From Alcaligenaceae bacterium (GTDB lineage: Bacteria > Pseudomonadota > Gammaproteobacteria > Burkholderiales > Burkholderiaceae_B), in the NCBI GenBank assembly GCA_013416395.1, contig JACCEP010000012.1, positions 59,423 to 123,422 on the forward strand: a stretch of 64,000 nucleotides of DNA, in the 5' to 3' direction. Both the position numbers and the translations under genes were made by a program. Shown piece by piece: positions 53,625 through 61,843 of the stretch (position 1 is its first letter; every line of letters starts with the position of its first letter). The notes below the pieces were generated by a model. It saw nothing but the letters and a program-made list of their open reading frames with translations, did no database searches and had not been told where the DNA came from.

Positions 53625-53741
53625 AGAATATTTTTTTGTTTCAATGTTTTATGGCCGATTCAATCAGTAGTCTTTAGCTGTTCTAGCTACGGCTGTGCCC
53701 TGAACGTGACAACACTTACTCGCTGCGCGAAGTGTCCAGCA

Positions 53742-53761
53742 GGCAGGTCGCCTGCCTTTTT
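53742..53761 (+). terminator. Intrinsic terminator downstream of tRNA-Arg
   Basis: GGCAGG (53742-53747) pairs with CCTGCC (53751-53756) around TCG, followed by five Ts. It could end a transcript extending from the tRNA gene. Confidence 0.7.
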
Positions 53762-53968
53762 GTCATGTCGGTAATTCTCCAGTCGCGCAGCACTTTCAGT
53801 ACGAAACGTTGCACCCTACTTGGGTGCGTAGCTCTCGTCGTGAGCGCTTGTCTGCTTATGTCTATGGCAGGCGCGGTATTCATTGATCCCCAGTAGATAA
53901 AGGGCGGTTCCAGTTGCCTCAGCGCCACGCTGGAATGTTGCGTAGCCGCAGACTGCACGTCAGAGCTT

Positions 53969-54005
53969 GCTATAATTTTTCATACCAATAATAATTATGG
54001 GTATG
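53969..54005 (+). promoter_or_regulatory. Extended -10 promoter and inverted repeat before the DUF4258/HTH pair
   Basis: TGCTATAAT (53968-53976) is an extended -10 element. CATACC (53981-53986) and GGTATG (54000-54005) form an inverted repeat that would straddle the transcription start, a good place for autorepression by the downstream HTH protein. No -35 match is seen, as is usual for extended -10 promoters. Confidence 0.5.
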
Positions 54006-54026
54006 ATCGAGCCTATACCACTCAGG

Positions 54027-54280
54027 ATGAATGACGCGACTATGGTTCGTATCATTCGAAAGTTAGCGCAAGACTCTTGCAACGTTTTTGTGACGCCCCA
54101 TGCAAAAAAGCGAATGCGGCAGCGCCGTATTACGCTTACGCAGGTTCTAACGTGCTTACGCAAGGGCTTTATTTCAGAGGGCGCCCATCAGGACATTAAT
54201 GGGTCGTGGAAATGTACGCTGCAGCAGCTTTGTATCGTGATGAGAGTGGAGATTGGATTGCTGTTGTGACAGTATTTTGA
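54027..54280 (+). pseudogene. DUF4258-type small protein gene, probably damaged by an internal deletion/frameshift
   Basis: The first 75 or so codons from ATG 54027 encode MNDATMVRIIRKLAQDSCNV and then VTPHAKKRMRQRRITLTQVL, typical of DUF4258 proteins that pair with an HTH gene and are suspected toxin-like partners. The frame then ends early at 54269 with an unrelated tail. The next reading frame resumes the expected ending (RDESGDWIAVVTVF) and stops at 54280. The region between seems shorter than in relatives, as I remember them, so a small deletion with frame change is the simplest explanation. If the apparent shift is a sequence error, the gene would be intact. Confidence 0.55.
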
Positions 54281-54294
54281 TGAGTGAGGGTGTT

Positions 54295-54729
54295 ATGTAC
54301 CACTATACCGAATCAGGATTACGCAACGTGTGGCTTGCCAATGGCTACAAGGTGCGCGATGTCGGCGGAGAAGCGGCGGTGGCAGTCCATGATGTTGACC
54401 AACTGCATCAGGCGATAGGGCGCAGCCTTGCCCGCAAGCCCAAACTAACCGGAACGGAAGTGCGCTTTTTGAGAAAAGAAATGGGCATGTCGCAAAAACG
54501 CTTGGCTGACATGCTTGGCTCGACTGAGCAAACCGTTTCATTGTGGGAGCGGCATGGGCGTATGCCGGTTGGTTATGACCGCTTGATGCGTGCGTTCTAC
54601 CTGGAATTTTTGGATGGAAACGTAAAGTTGCTAGAGATGGTGGACCGGCTGGTCGACTTGGATCGGCCCTACCGGGACGAGAAGGCCGTGTTTGAAGATA
54701 CCGACACTGGCTGGAAGATAGCCGCCTGA
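54295..54729 (+). CDS. HTH (XRE-like) regulator of the DUF4258-linked family
   Basis: A 144-residue DNA-binding protein starting MYHYTESGLRNVWLANGYKV, the usual beginning of the family, with GAGGG six bases upstream; an earlier in-frame ATG at 54280 overlaps the previous gene. The helix-turn-helix is near residues 60-85 (EMGMSQKRLADMLGSTEQTV, then SLWER). Proteins of this kind commonly follow a DUF4258 gene, resembling an antitoxin that represses its own operon. It would likely bind the inverted repeat at 53981-54005. It stays intact while its partner looks damaged. The pair is the only coding content of the tRNA-bounded insert. Confidence 0.85.
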   Translation: MYHYTESGLRNVWLANGYKVRDVGGEAAVAVHDVDQLHQAIGRSLARKPKLTGTEVRFLRKEMGMSQKRLADMLGSTEQTVSLWERHGRMPVGYDRLMRAFYLEFLDGNVKLLEMVDRLVDLDRPYRDEKAVFEDTDTGWKIAA

Positions 54730-54757
54730 TTATTTTTTGATGAGTCGGCCTTCCCAT

Positions 54758-54795
54758 CCGTAGGTCGCAGGTTCGAGCCCTGCAGGGCGGACCAT
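54758..54795 (+). repeat. Direct repeat 2 (att-like), tRNA-Arg 3' fragment
   Basis: Exact copy of 53587-53624 with no upstream tRNA half, so it is not a functional tRNA gene. It bounds a 1.17-kb segment containing the DUF4258/HTH pair and no integrase. Confidence 0.92.
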
Positions 54796-54803
54796 TCCGG
54801 TCC

Positions 54804-55349
54804 TTATTTTCCGAATTTCTCGTCTAGAGCGGCTCGGTGTGGCGCCAAGGCGGGCAAGTCTTGCTCGGCATTTTTTCGCAAGGCTACATTTCGCGCGTGG
54901 CCTTTTTCCATGCCTGCCAGCACAGCTCGTTTACTGGCTTCCGATAGCTTAGGGTCTTTATTTACATTGGCGATGCCTTGCTGATAGCCTTTTTCGACCT
55001 CGGCAAGTGTCAAGTTTGAGCTAAGAACCACATAGCCATTCATGACGCGATCCCCGACGTTTGCCCACTCTTCGGGGCTCGAAAAGCCATGCGCCTTGGC
55101 AAGCTTGCTGAGGTCTTCGTAGGCAGGCCCTGCGTTTTCCATCAACTCAATCCCAGAAGCCAGTGGGCGGGTGCGATCGATCTTTTTCCGTTTGCCATCA
55201 TCGTGTTTCGCTGACAGCGCCTGTGCTTCTGGCATGCTGTTAAGGTAGTGTTCAACCTGTTGTTCGGTCAGGGGTGTAGCCAGCGCTGCGCCGACTGATT
55301 GGCCGAATAGGAAAAGGCACCCAGCAAAAACAATAAGCTTTCTGATCAT
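54804..55349 (-). CDS. Secreted protein of unknown function
   Basis: A 181-residue protein with a clear signal peptide (MIRKLIVFAGCLFLFGQSVG, then AALA) and a mature part that looks mostly helical and charged, with PLTEQQVEHYLNSMPEAQAL at its start. I do not recognise a named family; proteins with TEQQVxxYLxSxPE-like starts are seen as periplasmic hypotheticals in Gram-negatives. The single cysteine is inside the signal peptide and not at a lipobox. It ends eight bases from the att-like repeat, so the integration did not interrupt it. Good coding character, unknown role. Confidence 0.7.
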   Translation of the reverse strand: MIRKLIVFAGCLFLFGQSVGAALATPLTEQQVEHYLNSMPEAQALSAKHDDGKRKKIDRTRPLASGIELMENAGPAYEDLSKLAKAHGFSSPEEWANVGDRVMNGYVVLSSNLTLAEVEKGYQQGIANVNKDPKLSEASKRAVLAGMEKGHARNVALRKNAEQDLPALAPHRAALDEKFGK

Positions 55350-55700
55350 GTAAAAAACTCCGTGGATGGAAGCGGTAAAAAAGATTGGAGCTTGTCACGG
55401 CTCGTTGTGGAGAGACTGCACGGCAGAACAAACTGGCAGTATGGTAAACGTTTGCCTGCCTCGCGGCACCGTCTGTATGAATAGGAAACGCAATGGTGGC
55501 TGCCACAGGCCACGTTTGTCGCAACGGGCTCGGGGAGTGTGGCGTAGGTTGTAGTGTGAGGGCTGATACGCACAAAGCTTTTTTTTGCCTTACTGGCCGT
55601 AACACGTTGAAAACTGCACTCGCACACCTCTTGCGCCGCTATGTTACTTATATACAAGCTTGTTGTGCCCAATATTCCGGGTGCGTGCATGAGGGAGTAC
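55350..55700. other. Divergent intergenic region, nothing assigned
   Basis: About 350 bases between the secreted unknown and the acyltransferase. It should hold both promoters. I see no gene, RNA or clear operator. Confidence 0.35.
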
Positions 55701-56762
55701 ATGAGTCAGAGCAAGAAGAGTTTTAGCGTTGCGATAGATACAGCCAGGGTGGTGGCCTGCTTTATGGTCGTTGTGCTGCACGTGGCCGCCATTAATTTTT
55801 ATTCGTTTGATGACCACGGGCAGTGGTGGGCGAGCAATTTTTATGATTCGCTCACACGCACCTGTGTGCCGCTTTTTTTGATGATTACGGGTGTGCTCTT
55901 GATGCGTAAGCAAGAGTCGTTACCCGAATTTTTCAAGAAGCGGTTTGTACGGATTATTCCGCCCTTGCTGTTCTGGTCGCTGTTTTACATGGCGTGGAAC
56001 AGTTGGCAGGGCGAGCATTATGGTCGCTGGTATGAGTGGATCACGACGATGGCCAATGGCCCGGTCACCTTTCATCTCTGGTATTTGTACGCCATTGTGG
56101 GCATCTATCTGTTCGTGCCATTTTTGCGCAAAATATGGCATGCCACAAAGCAATCTGAGCGCAAGCTTTATCTGGCGCTGTGGGCGTCTGCTTCCTGCTG
56201 GCCCACGCTCAAAGTGTTGTTCGATATCGACGTAGATGCACTTGAGGTCTATGGCATCGGGCCTTTCTTTGGCTTGATCGGTTATCTGTTTCTGGGAGCC
56301 TACGTGCATGATGTTTACGTAGAACATCCTGCGAAGCGTAGATATTGGTTGCTTAGCCTAGGCCTGTTTGTGCTCTTTAGCGTACTCACCATGTTGGCCA
56401 CGTATGCGTATTCTGCCCGTGAAGGCGAGCCTGATCCTTTGTTTTATGACTATCTGTCGCCGTTTGTGCTGGTGTCGTCGATCTACGCGTTTAACGTGCT
56501 TTATGGTTTGGGCATACGGTTGGGTAAGTCGTTGGATGTCGGTGTCGACGTGCCCGGGCTAAAGCAATTGTCTGCCTGCACGCTGGGTGTTTATTGTCTA
56601 CACATTTTTATTTTGCATCGTTTTGACTCGGCTACAGGCATTATGGAAGGCGATGCGTCGTCGTGGTGGGCCATCCCGGTGACGGCTGTTGTTGTGTTCA
56701 GTGTGTCGATGGGGGCCATTATGTTGCTGCGCCGCTTTCGGGCGTTTGAGTATGTGACCTGA
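55701..56762 (+). CDS. Membrane acyltransferase family 3 (WecH/OafA-like)
   Basis: A 353-residue integral membrane protein with about ten helices that probably O-acetylates a cell-surface sugar. The family signature is visible: IDTARVVACFMVVVLHVA near the N-terminus (R and H expected in the active site), RTCVPLFLMITGVLL, and KKRFVRIIPPLLFWSLFY. ATG 55701 follows GGGAG closely; earlier in-frame ATGs at 55689 and 55641 lack ribosome sites. It may modify the polysaccharide made by the 37-47 kb cluster, though distance makes this only a suggestion. Confidence 0.88.
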   Translation: MSQSKKSFSVAIDTARVVACFMVVVLHVAAINFYSFDDHGQWWASNFYDSLTRTCVPLFLMITGVLLMRKQESLPEFFKKRFVRIIPPLLFWSLFYMAWNSWQGEHYGRWYEWITTMANGPVTFHLWYLYAIVGIYLFVPFLRKIWHATKQSERKLYLALWASASCWPTLKVLFDIDVDALEVYGIGPFFGLIGYLFLGAYVHDVYVEHPAKRRYWLLSLGLFVLFSVLTMLATYAYSAREGEPDPLFYDYLSPFVLVSSIYAFNVLYGLGIRLGKSLDVGVDVPGLKQLSACTLGVYCLHIFILHRFDSATGIMEGDASSWWAIPVTAVVVFSVSMGAIMLLRRFRAFEYVT

Positions 56763-56957
56763 GGGGCTGGGGGCAGCAACCTTAAATTACTACCTTAGTG
56801 CTCGAGCATGGCCACCACACCATGCCAAGCTTAGCGACGAGTGTGCCGCAGAACGCGTCAATCGCATCGCCGAACAGGTCTGCGGAGACATTGTTCTTGC
56901 ACGACGCATGCAGGCCACTTAACGCCAGCTTGCGTGACCATGACAGGTGCGCCTGCA

Positions 56958-57782
56958 TCAATAAGGACGATCCCCTTTGAGTGTAATGCGGTACATGGAA
57001 CGGCGAAATCCGTGGTAGTCGTTGACCGGGTTGTGCATTGCACAGCGGTTGTCCCAAAAGGCAATGGCGTGAGGCGTCCAGGCAAAGCGACAGGTGAATT
57101 CGGGTTTTACCTGATGCTTGAACAGAAACTCTAGCAGCGGGGCACTTTCTTCGTTGGTCATGCCTTTGATGCCAGCCGTGTGTGCAATGTTCACGTACAG
57201 GCTTTTGCGGCCGGTTTCTGGATGGGTACGTACGACAGGGTGCTCTGCCAGGTAATCCTGCAACTTTTCGTTCTTGCCGTCAGTTCTGATGCGGTCTTCG
57301 CGTGTACGTGAAACGTCGGCCTTGGCCGATGTACTGATGCCGATCAGGCCATCAAGCAATTTTTTCATGGTGTCGGACAGGGCGTCGTAGGCCAGTTGCT
57401 GATTTGCAAAAAGGGTATCGCCGCCATATGGCGGAACCTCCCGAGACAGCAGCATAGACCCCATAGGCGGCTCCTGCAGGTAGGTGGTGTCGGAGTGCCA
57501 TATGCCCCCGAAATTGATTGTTTCGGTTTCGAGTTTCTTAACTTCGATGATCTGCGGAAAGCTCTCTAAGCCCCGGACGAATGGATATTCGACGGGCTCC
57601 CCCATTGCATTGGCAAAGTCGAGGAAGCGTTGGGGTGAGATATCTTGATTTCGAAGAAAGATGACCTGGTGATCCAGCAGAGCCTGGCGCACAGCCTGCG
57701 CCTGATCCGGATTGAGCGGAGAGGACAGATCTATACCGGAAATTTCGGCACCTAATGCGCCTGCGATTTGTCGTGTTTCCAT
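56958..57782 (-). CDS. TauD/TfdA-family 2-oxoglutarate-dependent dioxygenase
   Basis: Non-haem iron enzyme that hydroxylates its substrate with oxygen and 2-oxoglutarate. The 274-residue product (ATG 57782, GGAGC upstream) shows the iron ligands in WHSDTTYLQEPP (HxD) and the distal His in MHNPVNDYHGFRRSMYR, whose Arg binds 2-oxoglutarate. QALLDHQVIFLRNQDISPQ is the usual N-terminal block. A longer frame to 58001 overlaps iclR and lacks homology. It lies downstream of iclR in the same direction and next to a TRAP operon, so it probably opens the breakdown of an imported organic acid, perhaps a sulfonate or aryloxyacid. Confidence 0.9.
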   Translation of the reverse strand: METRQIAGALGAEISGIDLSSPLNPDQAQAVRQALLDHQVIFLRNQDISPQRFLDFANAMGEPVEYPFVRGLESFPQIIEVKKLETETINFGGIWHSDTTYLQEPPMGSMLLSREVPPYGGDTLFANQQLAYDALSDTMKKLLDGLIGISTSAKADVSRTREDRIRTDGKNEKLQDYLAEHPVVRTHPETGRKSLYVNIAHTAGIKGMTNEESAPLLEFLFKHQVKPEFTCRFAWTPHAIAFWDNRCAMHNPVNDYHGFRRSMYRITLKGDRPY

Positions 57783-57915
57783 ATGAGCTCCAGTCTGTTG
57801 GTTCGTTATGTCGCTGTTCTTCAGTGCGGTTTGTATCCGACTGTCATCCGATGAAAACATAGGGTGCCGTTGTCCTATGCGTACGCTGGTGCGCAAACCA
57901 TTGGTGCCGACAAAT

Positions 57916-58650
57916 TCAGGGCTTGAGGCCAGCGGTGGTCGAGAGTAATAGCTGTGATATTTTTTCGGCGTTCTGCTCCATACGCTGGCGCGGGCCCGCA
58001 ACGGCTACGCCCAGCGTCATGGCACCAAAGGTGATGGGCGCTGCGATCGCCATGACGTCTTCCACGTTTTCTCCCCTTGTGATGGTGTAGCCGCGTTTTC
58101 GGCTGTCATCCAGGTCAGCCTGTAAGCGTCCGGCATCAGTAATGGTGTGTGGCGTGGCTTGCAACAATGCATGCGCTGTTAGCCAGGCCTGGCGTTGTTC
58201 GTCTGTTGCCCAAGCCAGCATTACTTTTCCGATGGAGCTCGAGTGCAGCGGCTTGAAGTCGCCCGCGCGGGACGAGTACCGTATCGTCTGCCCGCTTTCC
58301 AACACCAGGAGATAGAGCACGCGGTCGTCCTGACGCGTGCCCAGAATGACGGTTTCATTGGTGGCGTCACGCAGCCCCATCAGAGCGGGCTGGCATCGGA
58401 TAGCGATGGGATCGTGGGCATTAATTTCGCTTGCCGTATCCCATAACCAGCGTGTTGGATACGACTCGCGGTTCGACAGAAAATACAGTAAGCCGTACTG
58501 CTCGAGTGAGCGGATCACGCTGTGGCAGGTTGACATTGGAATGCCGGCCATTTGAGAGATTTCAGACAAAGAAAGCGGCCGCTTTGCTTTGCGGAATGCT
58601 TCCAGCACGTAAAAAGGGCGTAAGGCAGAACGGCTCAGTGTGGTGGTCAT
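57916..58650 (-). CDS. IclR-family transcriptional regulator
   Basis: A 244-residue regulator: winged HTH (about 8-65; LSLSEISQMAGIPMSTCHSVIRSLE) and an IclR effector domain (about 80-244) with LHSSSIGKVMLAW and GEN-VEDVMAIAAPI. It lies between the dioxygenase and the TRAP operon, divergent from the latter. Three 16-bp near-palindromes in the upstream region (58696-58893) are probably its binding sites, two near its own start and one near dctP, implying autoregulation and control of transport genes. The inducer is unknown. Confidence 0.92.
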   Translation of the reverse strand: MTTTLSRSALRPFYVLEAFRKAKRPLSLSEISQMAGIPMSTCHSVIRSLEQYGLLYFLSNRESYPTRWLWDTASEINAHDPIAIRCQPALMGLRDATNETVILGTRQDDRVLYLLVLESGQTIRYSSRAGDFKPLHSSSIGKVMLAWATDEQRQAWLTAHALLQATPHTITDAGRLQADLDDSRKRGYTITRGENVEDVMAIAAPITFGAMTLGVAVAGPRQRMEQNAEKISQLLLSTTAGLKP

Positions 58651-58695
58651 AATTGCTGATGGTGTGCTCTACATAAAGAACTAGTCGGAACTGTA

Positions 58696-58711
58696 ATTCT
58701 ATATGCGGAAA
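58696..58711. promoter_or_regulatory. Candidate IclR operator 1
   Basis: ATTCTATATGCGGAAA, one of three similar 16-mers in this region (consensus ATTCnrTATrCrGAAt, a partial palindrome with TTC/GAA arms). It is 46 bases before the iclR start. Confidence 0.6.
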
Positions 58712-58725
58712 TATAATCGATAAAA

Positions 58726-58741
58726 ATTCAATATACAGAAT
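58726..58741. promoter_or_regulatory. Candidate IclR operator 2
   Basis: ATTCAATATACAGAAT, spaced 30 bp from operator 1, about three helical turns, so two dimers could bind side by side. Confidence 0.65.
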
Positions 58742-58877
58742 TTGAAATAACCATGTCAAGAAGTCTGGGCGGATGGGCAGGCATAAGCCAGACAGGCGAT
58801 TTCGTCGTATTCTTCCAGTTGTCGCCAAGAATATTGCATGTATGAAAATTCTAAAGGTAAAATAAAAATCAATAATA

Positions 58878-58893
58878 ATTCCGTATGCAGAAT
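58878..58893. promoter_or_regulatory. Candidate IclR operator 3, before dctP
   Basis: ATTCCGTATGCAGAAT, 36 bases upstream of the dctP ATG. A half-match (GCACGGAA) follows at about 58898-58905. It probably controls the TRAP operon promoter. Confidence 0.6.
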
Positions 58894-58928
58894 AATTGCA
58901 CGGAAAAATCATAAAATTGGAGACAGAC

Positions 58929-59945
58929 ATGAATGCGAGCAAGAAGCGGTTTGTGGCACTTGGGGTAGCTGTCGGCGTGGGAGTATGTATGGCAACGCCC
59001 GCATCGGCCAAGGCAGTAACCTTGAAATTGGCCCATCAGTGGCCGCAGGCCGAATCGGATTACGTCATTGCCACAGCAATCAAGTTTGCGCAGGAAGTCG
59101 AAAAGCGTAGCAACGGCGATATCAAAATCCAGTTTTTTCCTGCCGAGTCGCTGGTCAAGGCCAGTAATACGCATACGGCCCTGAAAAACGGTGCGGTGGA
59201 CCTCGCCATTTATCCCTACATCTATGCCGCAGGCGCCATCCCCGAGATGAACCTGCTTTTGATGCCTGGCGTGTGGAAATCACATGATGACGTCTTCAAC
59301 TTCCGGACGACGGCGCCGTGGCAGAAAATTGAGGCCAAGGCCGAAGCCTACGGATTCAAGACATTGTCCTGGATACAGATTTCAGGAGGTGTGGCGTCGA
59401 CCAAGAAACCCATCGTGTCATCGGCGGATGTGGCCGGCGAGAAGGTGCGTGCGGCGGGCAAATATATGTCGTACGCCCTGCAGCAGGCCAAGGCCAGCAC
59501 GGTCTCCATGCCGTCTTCAGAAAACTACAGCGCCATGCAAATGGGGCTGCTTGATGCGGTATGGACCTCGTCCAGTTCATTTGGCGCCTATCGACTTTAT
59601 GAAGTGAGCAAGTTTTACGTTTCGCCGGAAGAGTACAGCATCTACTACACCATTGATCCCATCGCGATCAGCATGAAAACTTGGAACAAGCTGACCCCTG
59701 ACCAGCAGCAGATACTTTCGGAGGTCGGAAAAAGCCTGGAACAGTCAGCATTGGAAGGGGCGAAGAACGAAGACTCCCGCGTTGCCAAGCTGTTTGCCAG
59801 TAACGGCGTAGCCGTGCAACAGATGACGCTTGAAGACTGGAACCAGTGGCACGCTCTTTTCGAGAAATATGCCTTCACAAAGTTTAAGGAAGACAATCCA
59901 TCCGACGCCGCCTTGCTGGATGAAATTCTCGCCTTGTACAAATAA
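58929..59945 (+). CDS. TRAP transporter solute-binding protein, DctP family
   Basis: Periplasmic binding protein that captures an organic acid for the TRAP permease. The 338-residue precursor starts MNASKKRFVALGVAVGVGVC with a signal peptide ending ATPASA; GGAG lies seven bases before the ATG. Conserved family parts include LKLAHQWP, GKVRAAG-like GEKVRAAGKYM with the substrate-binding Arg, and MPSSENYSAMQMGLLDAVWT. First gene of dctP-dctQ-dctM. The ligand cannot be deduced; DctP proteins bind carboxylates and sometimes sulfonates. Confidence 0.93.
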   Translation: MNASKKRFVALGVAVGVGVCMATPASAKAVTLKLAHQWPQAESDYVIATAIKFAQEVEKRSNGDIKIQFFPAESLVKASNTHTALKNGAVDLAIYPYIYAAGAIPEMNLLLMPGVWKSHDDVFNFRTTAPWQKIEAKAEAYGFKTLSWIQISGGVASTKKPIVSSADVAGEKVRAAGKYMSYALQQAKASTVSMPSSENYSAMQMGLLDAVWTSSSSFGAYRLYEVSKFYVSPEEYSIYYTIDPIAISMKTWNKLTPDQQQILSEVGKSLEQSALEGAKNEDSRVAKLFASNGVAVQQMTLEDWNQWHALFEKYAFTKFKEDNPSDAALLDEILALYK

Positions 59946-60467
59946 ATGGCCGTGGGTAGCAGAGGCCACTCGCGACGCAGAATTTTTGGCAGGCTCGTTG
60001 ATATCTCGGGGATCTCGGTGGGCGTGGCCACCTTCCTGATTGGTCTGCTTGTGGCCTACGACGTCATTGCGCGAAGCTTGTTCCGCATGACGAATTCGTG
60101 GATATCTGAGGTGACGGTATACCTGATGGGTTATATCGCTTTCATGGGCGCCGCCTATGCGCTCAGGGAGGGCGCCCACGTTAGCGTCGACATGCTGGTG
60201 CAGAAGCTGTCGCCGCGTCCCCGCGCCATCGTGGTGGCCATCGCCAATCTATGCATGGTGCTGGTCATCTCAACCTTGACCTGGCTTAGCTTCGAGTTTT
60301 TTCTGGAAGCCTGGAACAGTAACGAGGTGTCGGATACGATTTTTTCCATCAAACTGTGGATTCCCTATCTGTCCTTTTTCGTGGGCATGGCCTGGCTGCT
60401 GCTGGTTTTGATCGTTCAAATAGCCGGGAAGTTTTGCCATTCCACGAATAACAAGGACATTGCATGA
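59946..60467 (+). CDS. TRAP transporter small permease, DctQ family
   Basis: A 173-residue four-helix membrane protein. It begins at the base after the dctP stop. NSWISEVTVYLMGYIAFMGAAYALREGAHVSVD is the family's hallmark region (given here in part: SEVTVYLMGYIAFMGAAYAL). It scaffolds the large permease. The end overlaps the dctM ATG by four bases. Confidence 0.92.
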   Translation: MAVGSRGHSRRRIFGRLVDISGISVGVATFLIGLLVAYDVIARSLFRMTNSWISEVTVYLMGYIAFMGAAYALREGAHVSVDMLVQKLSPRPRAIVVAIANLCMVLVISTLTWLSFEFFLEAWNSNEVSDTIFSIKLWIPYLSFFVGMAWLLLVLIVQIAGKFCHSTNNKDIA

Positions 60468-61774
60468 TTGAGTTGTGGATAGGGCTGGCGATGTTTGTTG
60501 CGCTGCTGGGTGCCTTGTTAATTGGGATTCCCGTCGCCTTTGCCTTGATCGCCGTCGGGTTGGGGTCTCTTACTATCCTGGGTGGCGGGCTCGATGCGCT
60601 TGGGTTGGTCGCGCCTACGTTATGGTCGTCCGTCGCCAGTTTTACGTTGACTGCTGTTCCGCTTTTTATTCTGATGGGTGCGATTATCTCGGCATCAGGA
60701 ATGGGGGCGCGTCTTTATGCGGCTCTGGCGACATTGATGCATGGGGTCCCGGGCGGACTGACTGTGGCCACTACGCTGGCCTGTACGATTATGGCTGCCG
60801 TGTCAGGCTCCAGTGTCGCTACTGCCGGCGCTATCGGGCGGTTTTCCGTGCTGGAGATGCGTCGTTTTGGCTACAAAGATGAGACTGCCTGTGGAGCGGT
60901 TGCCGCAGGAGGCACGCTGGGTATTCTAATTCCACCAAGCATTCCGTTGATTGTCTATGGCATCATCGCCCAGGAATCAATCGGGGCGCTGTTCATTGCA
61001 GGCATTGTTCCGGGCATCCTCATGGCGCTTGCCTTTGTTGCCTATCAGGTGTGGATTGCCCGGCGCGAATTGAAACGTCTTCCCGTTGTTGTAAGTGAAC
61101 ACGTTACGCTGCGTCATCGTCTTAACGCGTTGAAGCACATCGTGCCGGTGGCGGTTCTGATTTGGATCATTCTGGGTACTATTTATAAAGGTATTGCCAC
61201 GCCTACTGAAGCTGCGGCGCTTGGCGTGATCGCAAGCTTGTTGTTGTCAGCGGTGATTTATCGGGAGCTTTCCTGGGCCAAGATGGTATTGATATGTCGA
61301 GAGTCGGCCAAGGGCAGTGTCATGGTGCTGATGATCATCGCCGGTGCGATGCTTTTTGGATACGCAATGACAACAAGCAACGTGGCACCGACGCTTTCGC
61401 GCGTGGTGGCCGATCTCGACGTTCCGCCGTGGGTCGCTTTCATCACCATCAACCTCTTGCTGGTGTTTTTGGGCTGCTTCATGGAGACACTGTCCATCAT
61501 CGTGATCACCGCGCCCATACTCATTCCTATCATTATGGCGCTGGGCTGGGACCCTCTCTGGTTCGGTATTATCATGGTCATTAATATGGAGATGGCATTG
61601 ATTACACCGCCTGTGGGTCTGAACCTGTTTGTCGTCCAAGGGGTGGTGGAGGATGTGCCGCTGACGAAGATTATTGCCGGCACGATGCCTTATGTGCTCA
61701 TCATGGCGATTGTATTGGTGCTGGTGGGCGTATTCCCTGAACTGGCGACGTATTTACCCCAGCAATTGAAATAA
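60464..61774 (+). CDS. TRAP transporter large permease, DctM family
   Basis: A 436-residue sodium-coupled permease with about 12 helices. Typical blocks: GIPVAFALIAVGLGSL, SGSSVATAGAIGRFSVLEM, GGTLGILIPPSIPLIVYGI and ITPPVGLNLFVVQGV. It couples solute entry to the sodium gradient. Overlaps dctQ by four bases and is followed 69 bases later by the reductase gene, so one transcript is likely. Confidence 0.94.
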   Translation: MIELWIGLAMFVALLGALLIGIPVAFALIAVGLGSLTILGGGLDALGLVAPTLWSSVASFTLTAVPLFILMGAIISASGMGARLYAALATLMHGVPGGLTVATTLACTIMAAVSGSSVATAGAIGRFSVLEMRRFGYKDETACGAVAAGGTLGILIPPSIPLIVYGIIAQESIGALFIAGIVPGILMALAFVAYQVWIARRELKRLPVVVSEHVTLRHRLNALKHIVPVAVLIWIILGTIYKGIATPTEAAALGVIASLLLSAVIYRELSWAKMVLICRESAKGSVMVLMIIAGAMLFGYAMTTSNVAPTLSRVVADLDVPPWVAFITINLLLVFLGCFMETLSIIVITAPILIPIIMALGWDPLWFGIIMVINMEMALITPPVGLNLFVVQGVVEDVPLTKIIAGTMPYVLIMAIVLVLVGVFPELATYLPQQLK

Positions 61775-61843
61775 CACCGCGTGCCGGTGATGCATGCGTC
61801 ATCGGCATCAGCGACACAGTATTCTGCAAAGCAAAGGAGTGAA

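Larger units (their letters stand above)
53624..54026. other. Left part of the tRNA-bounded insert, no gene called
   Basis: About 400 bases holding a terminator (53742-53761) and, near the right end, a promoter and inverted repeat for the following gene pair. A leftward open frame of 80 codons has no ribosome site or family resemblance and is not called. Confidence 0.4.

Noticed and set aside
53716..53958. Leftward 80-codon open frame in the tRNA-bounded insert
   Set aside because: No ribosome site or recognisable domain, and it overlaps a terminator stem.
54758..54795. Second tRNA-Arg gene
   Set aside because: Only the 3' half is present; acceptor 5' strand, D arm and anticodon loop are missing.
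57783..58001. N-terminal extension of the dioxygenase
   Set aside because: The extension overlaps the end of iclR and is unlike the family; the ATG at 57782 has a good ribosome site and fits the conserved start.
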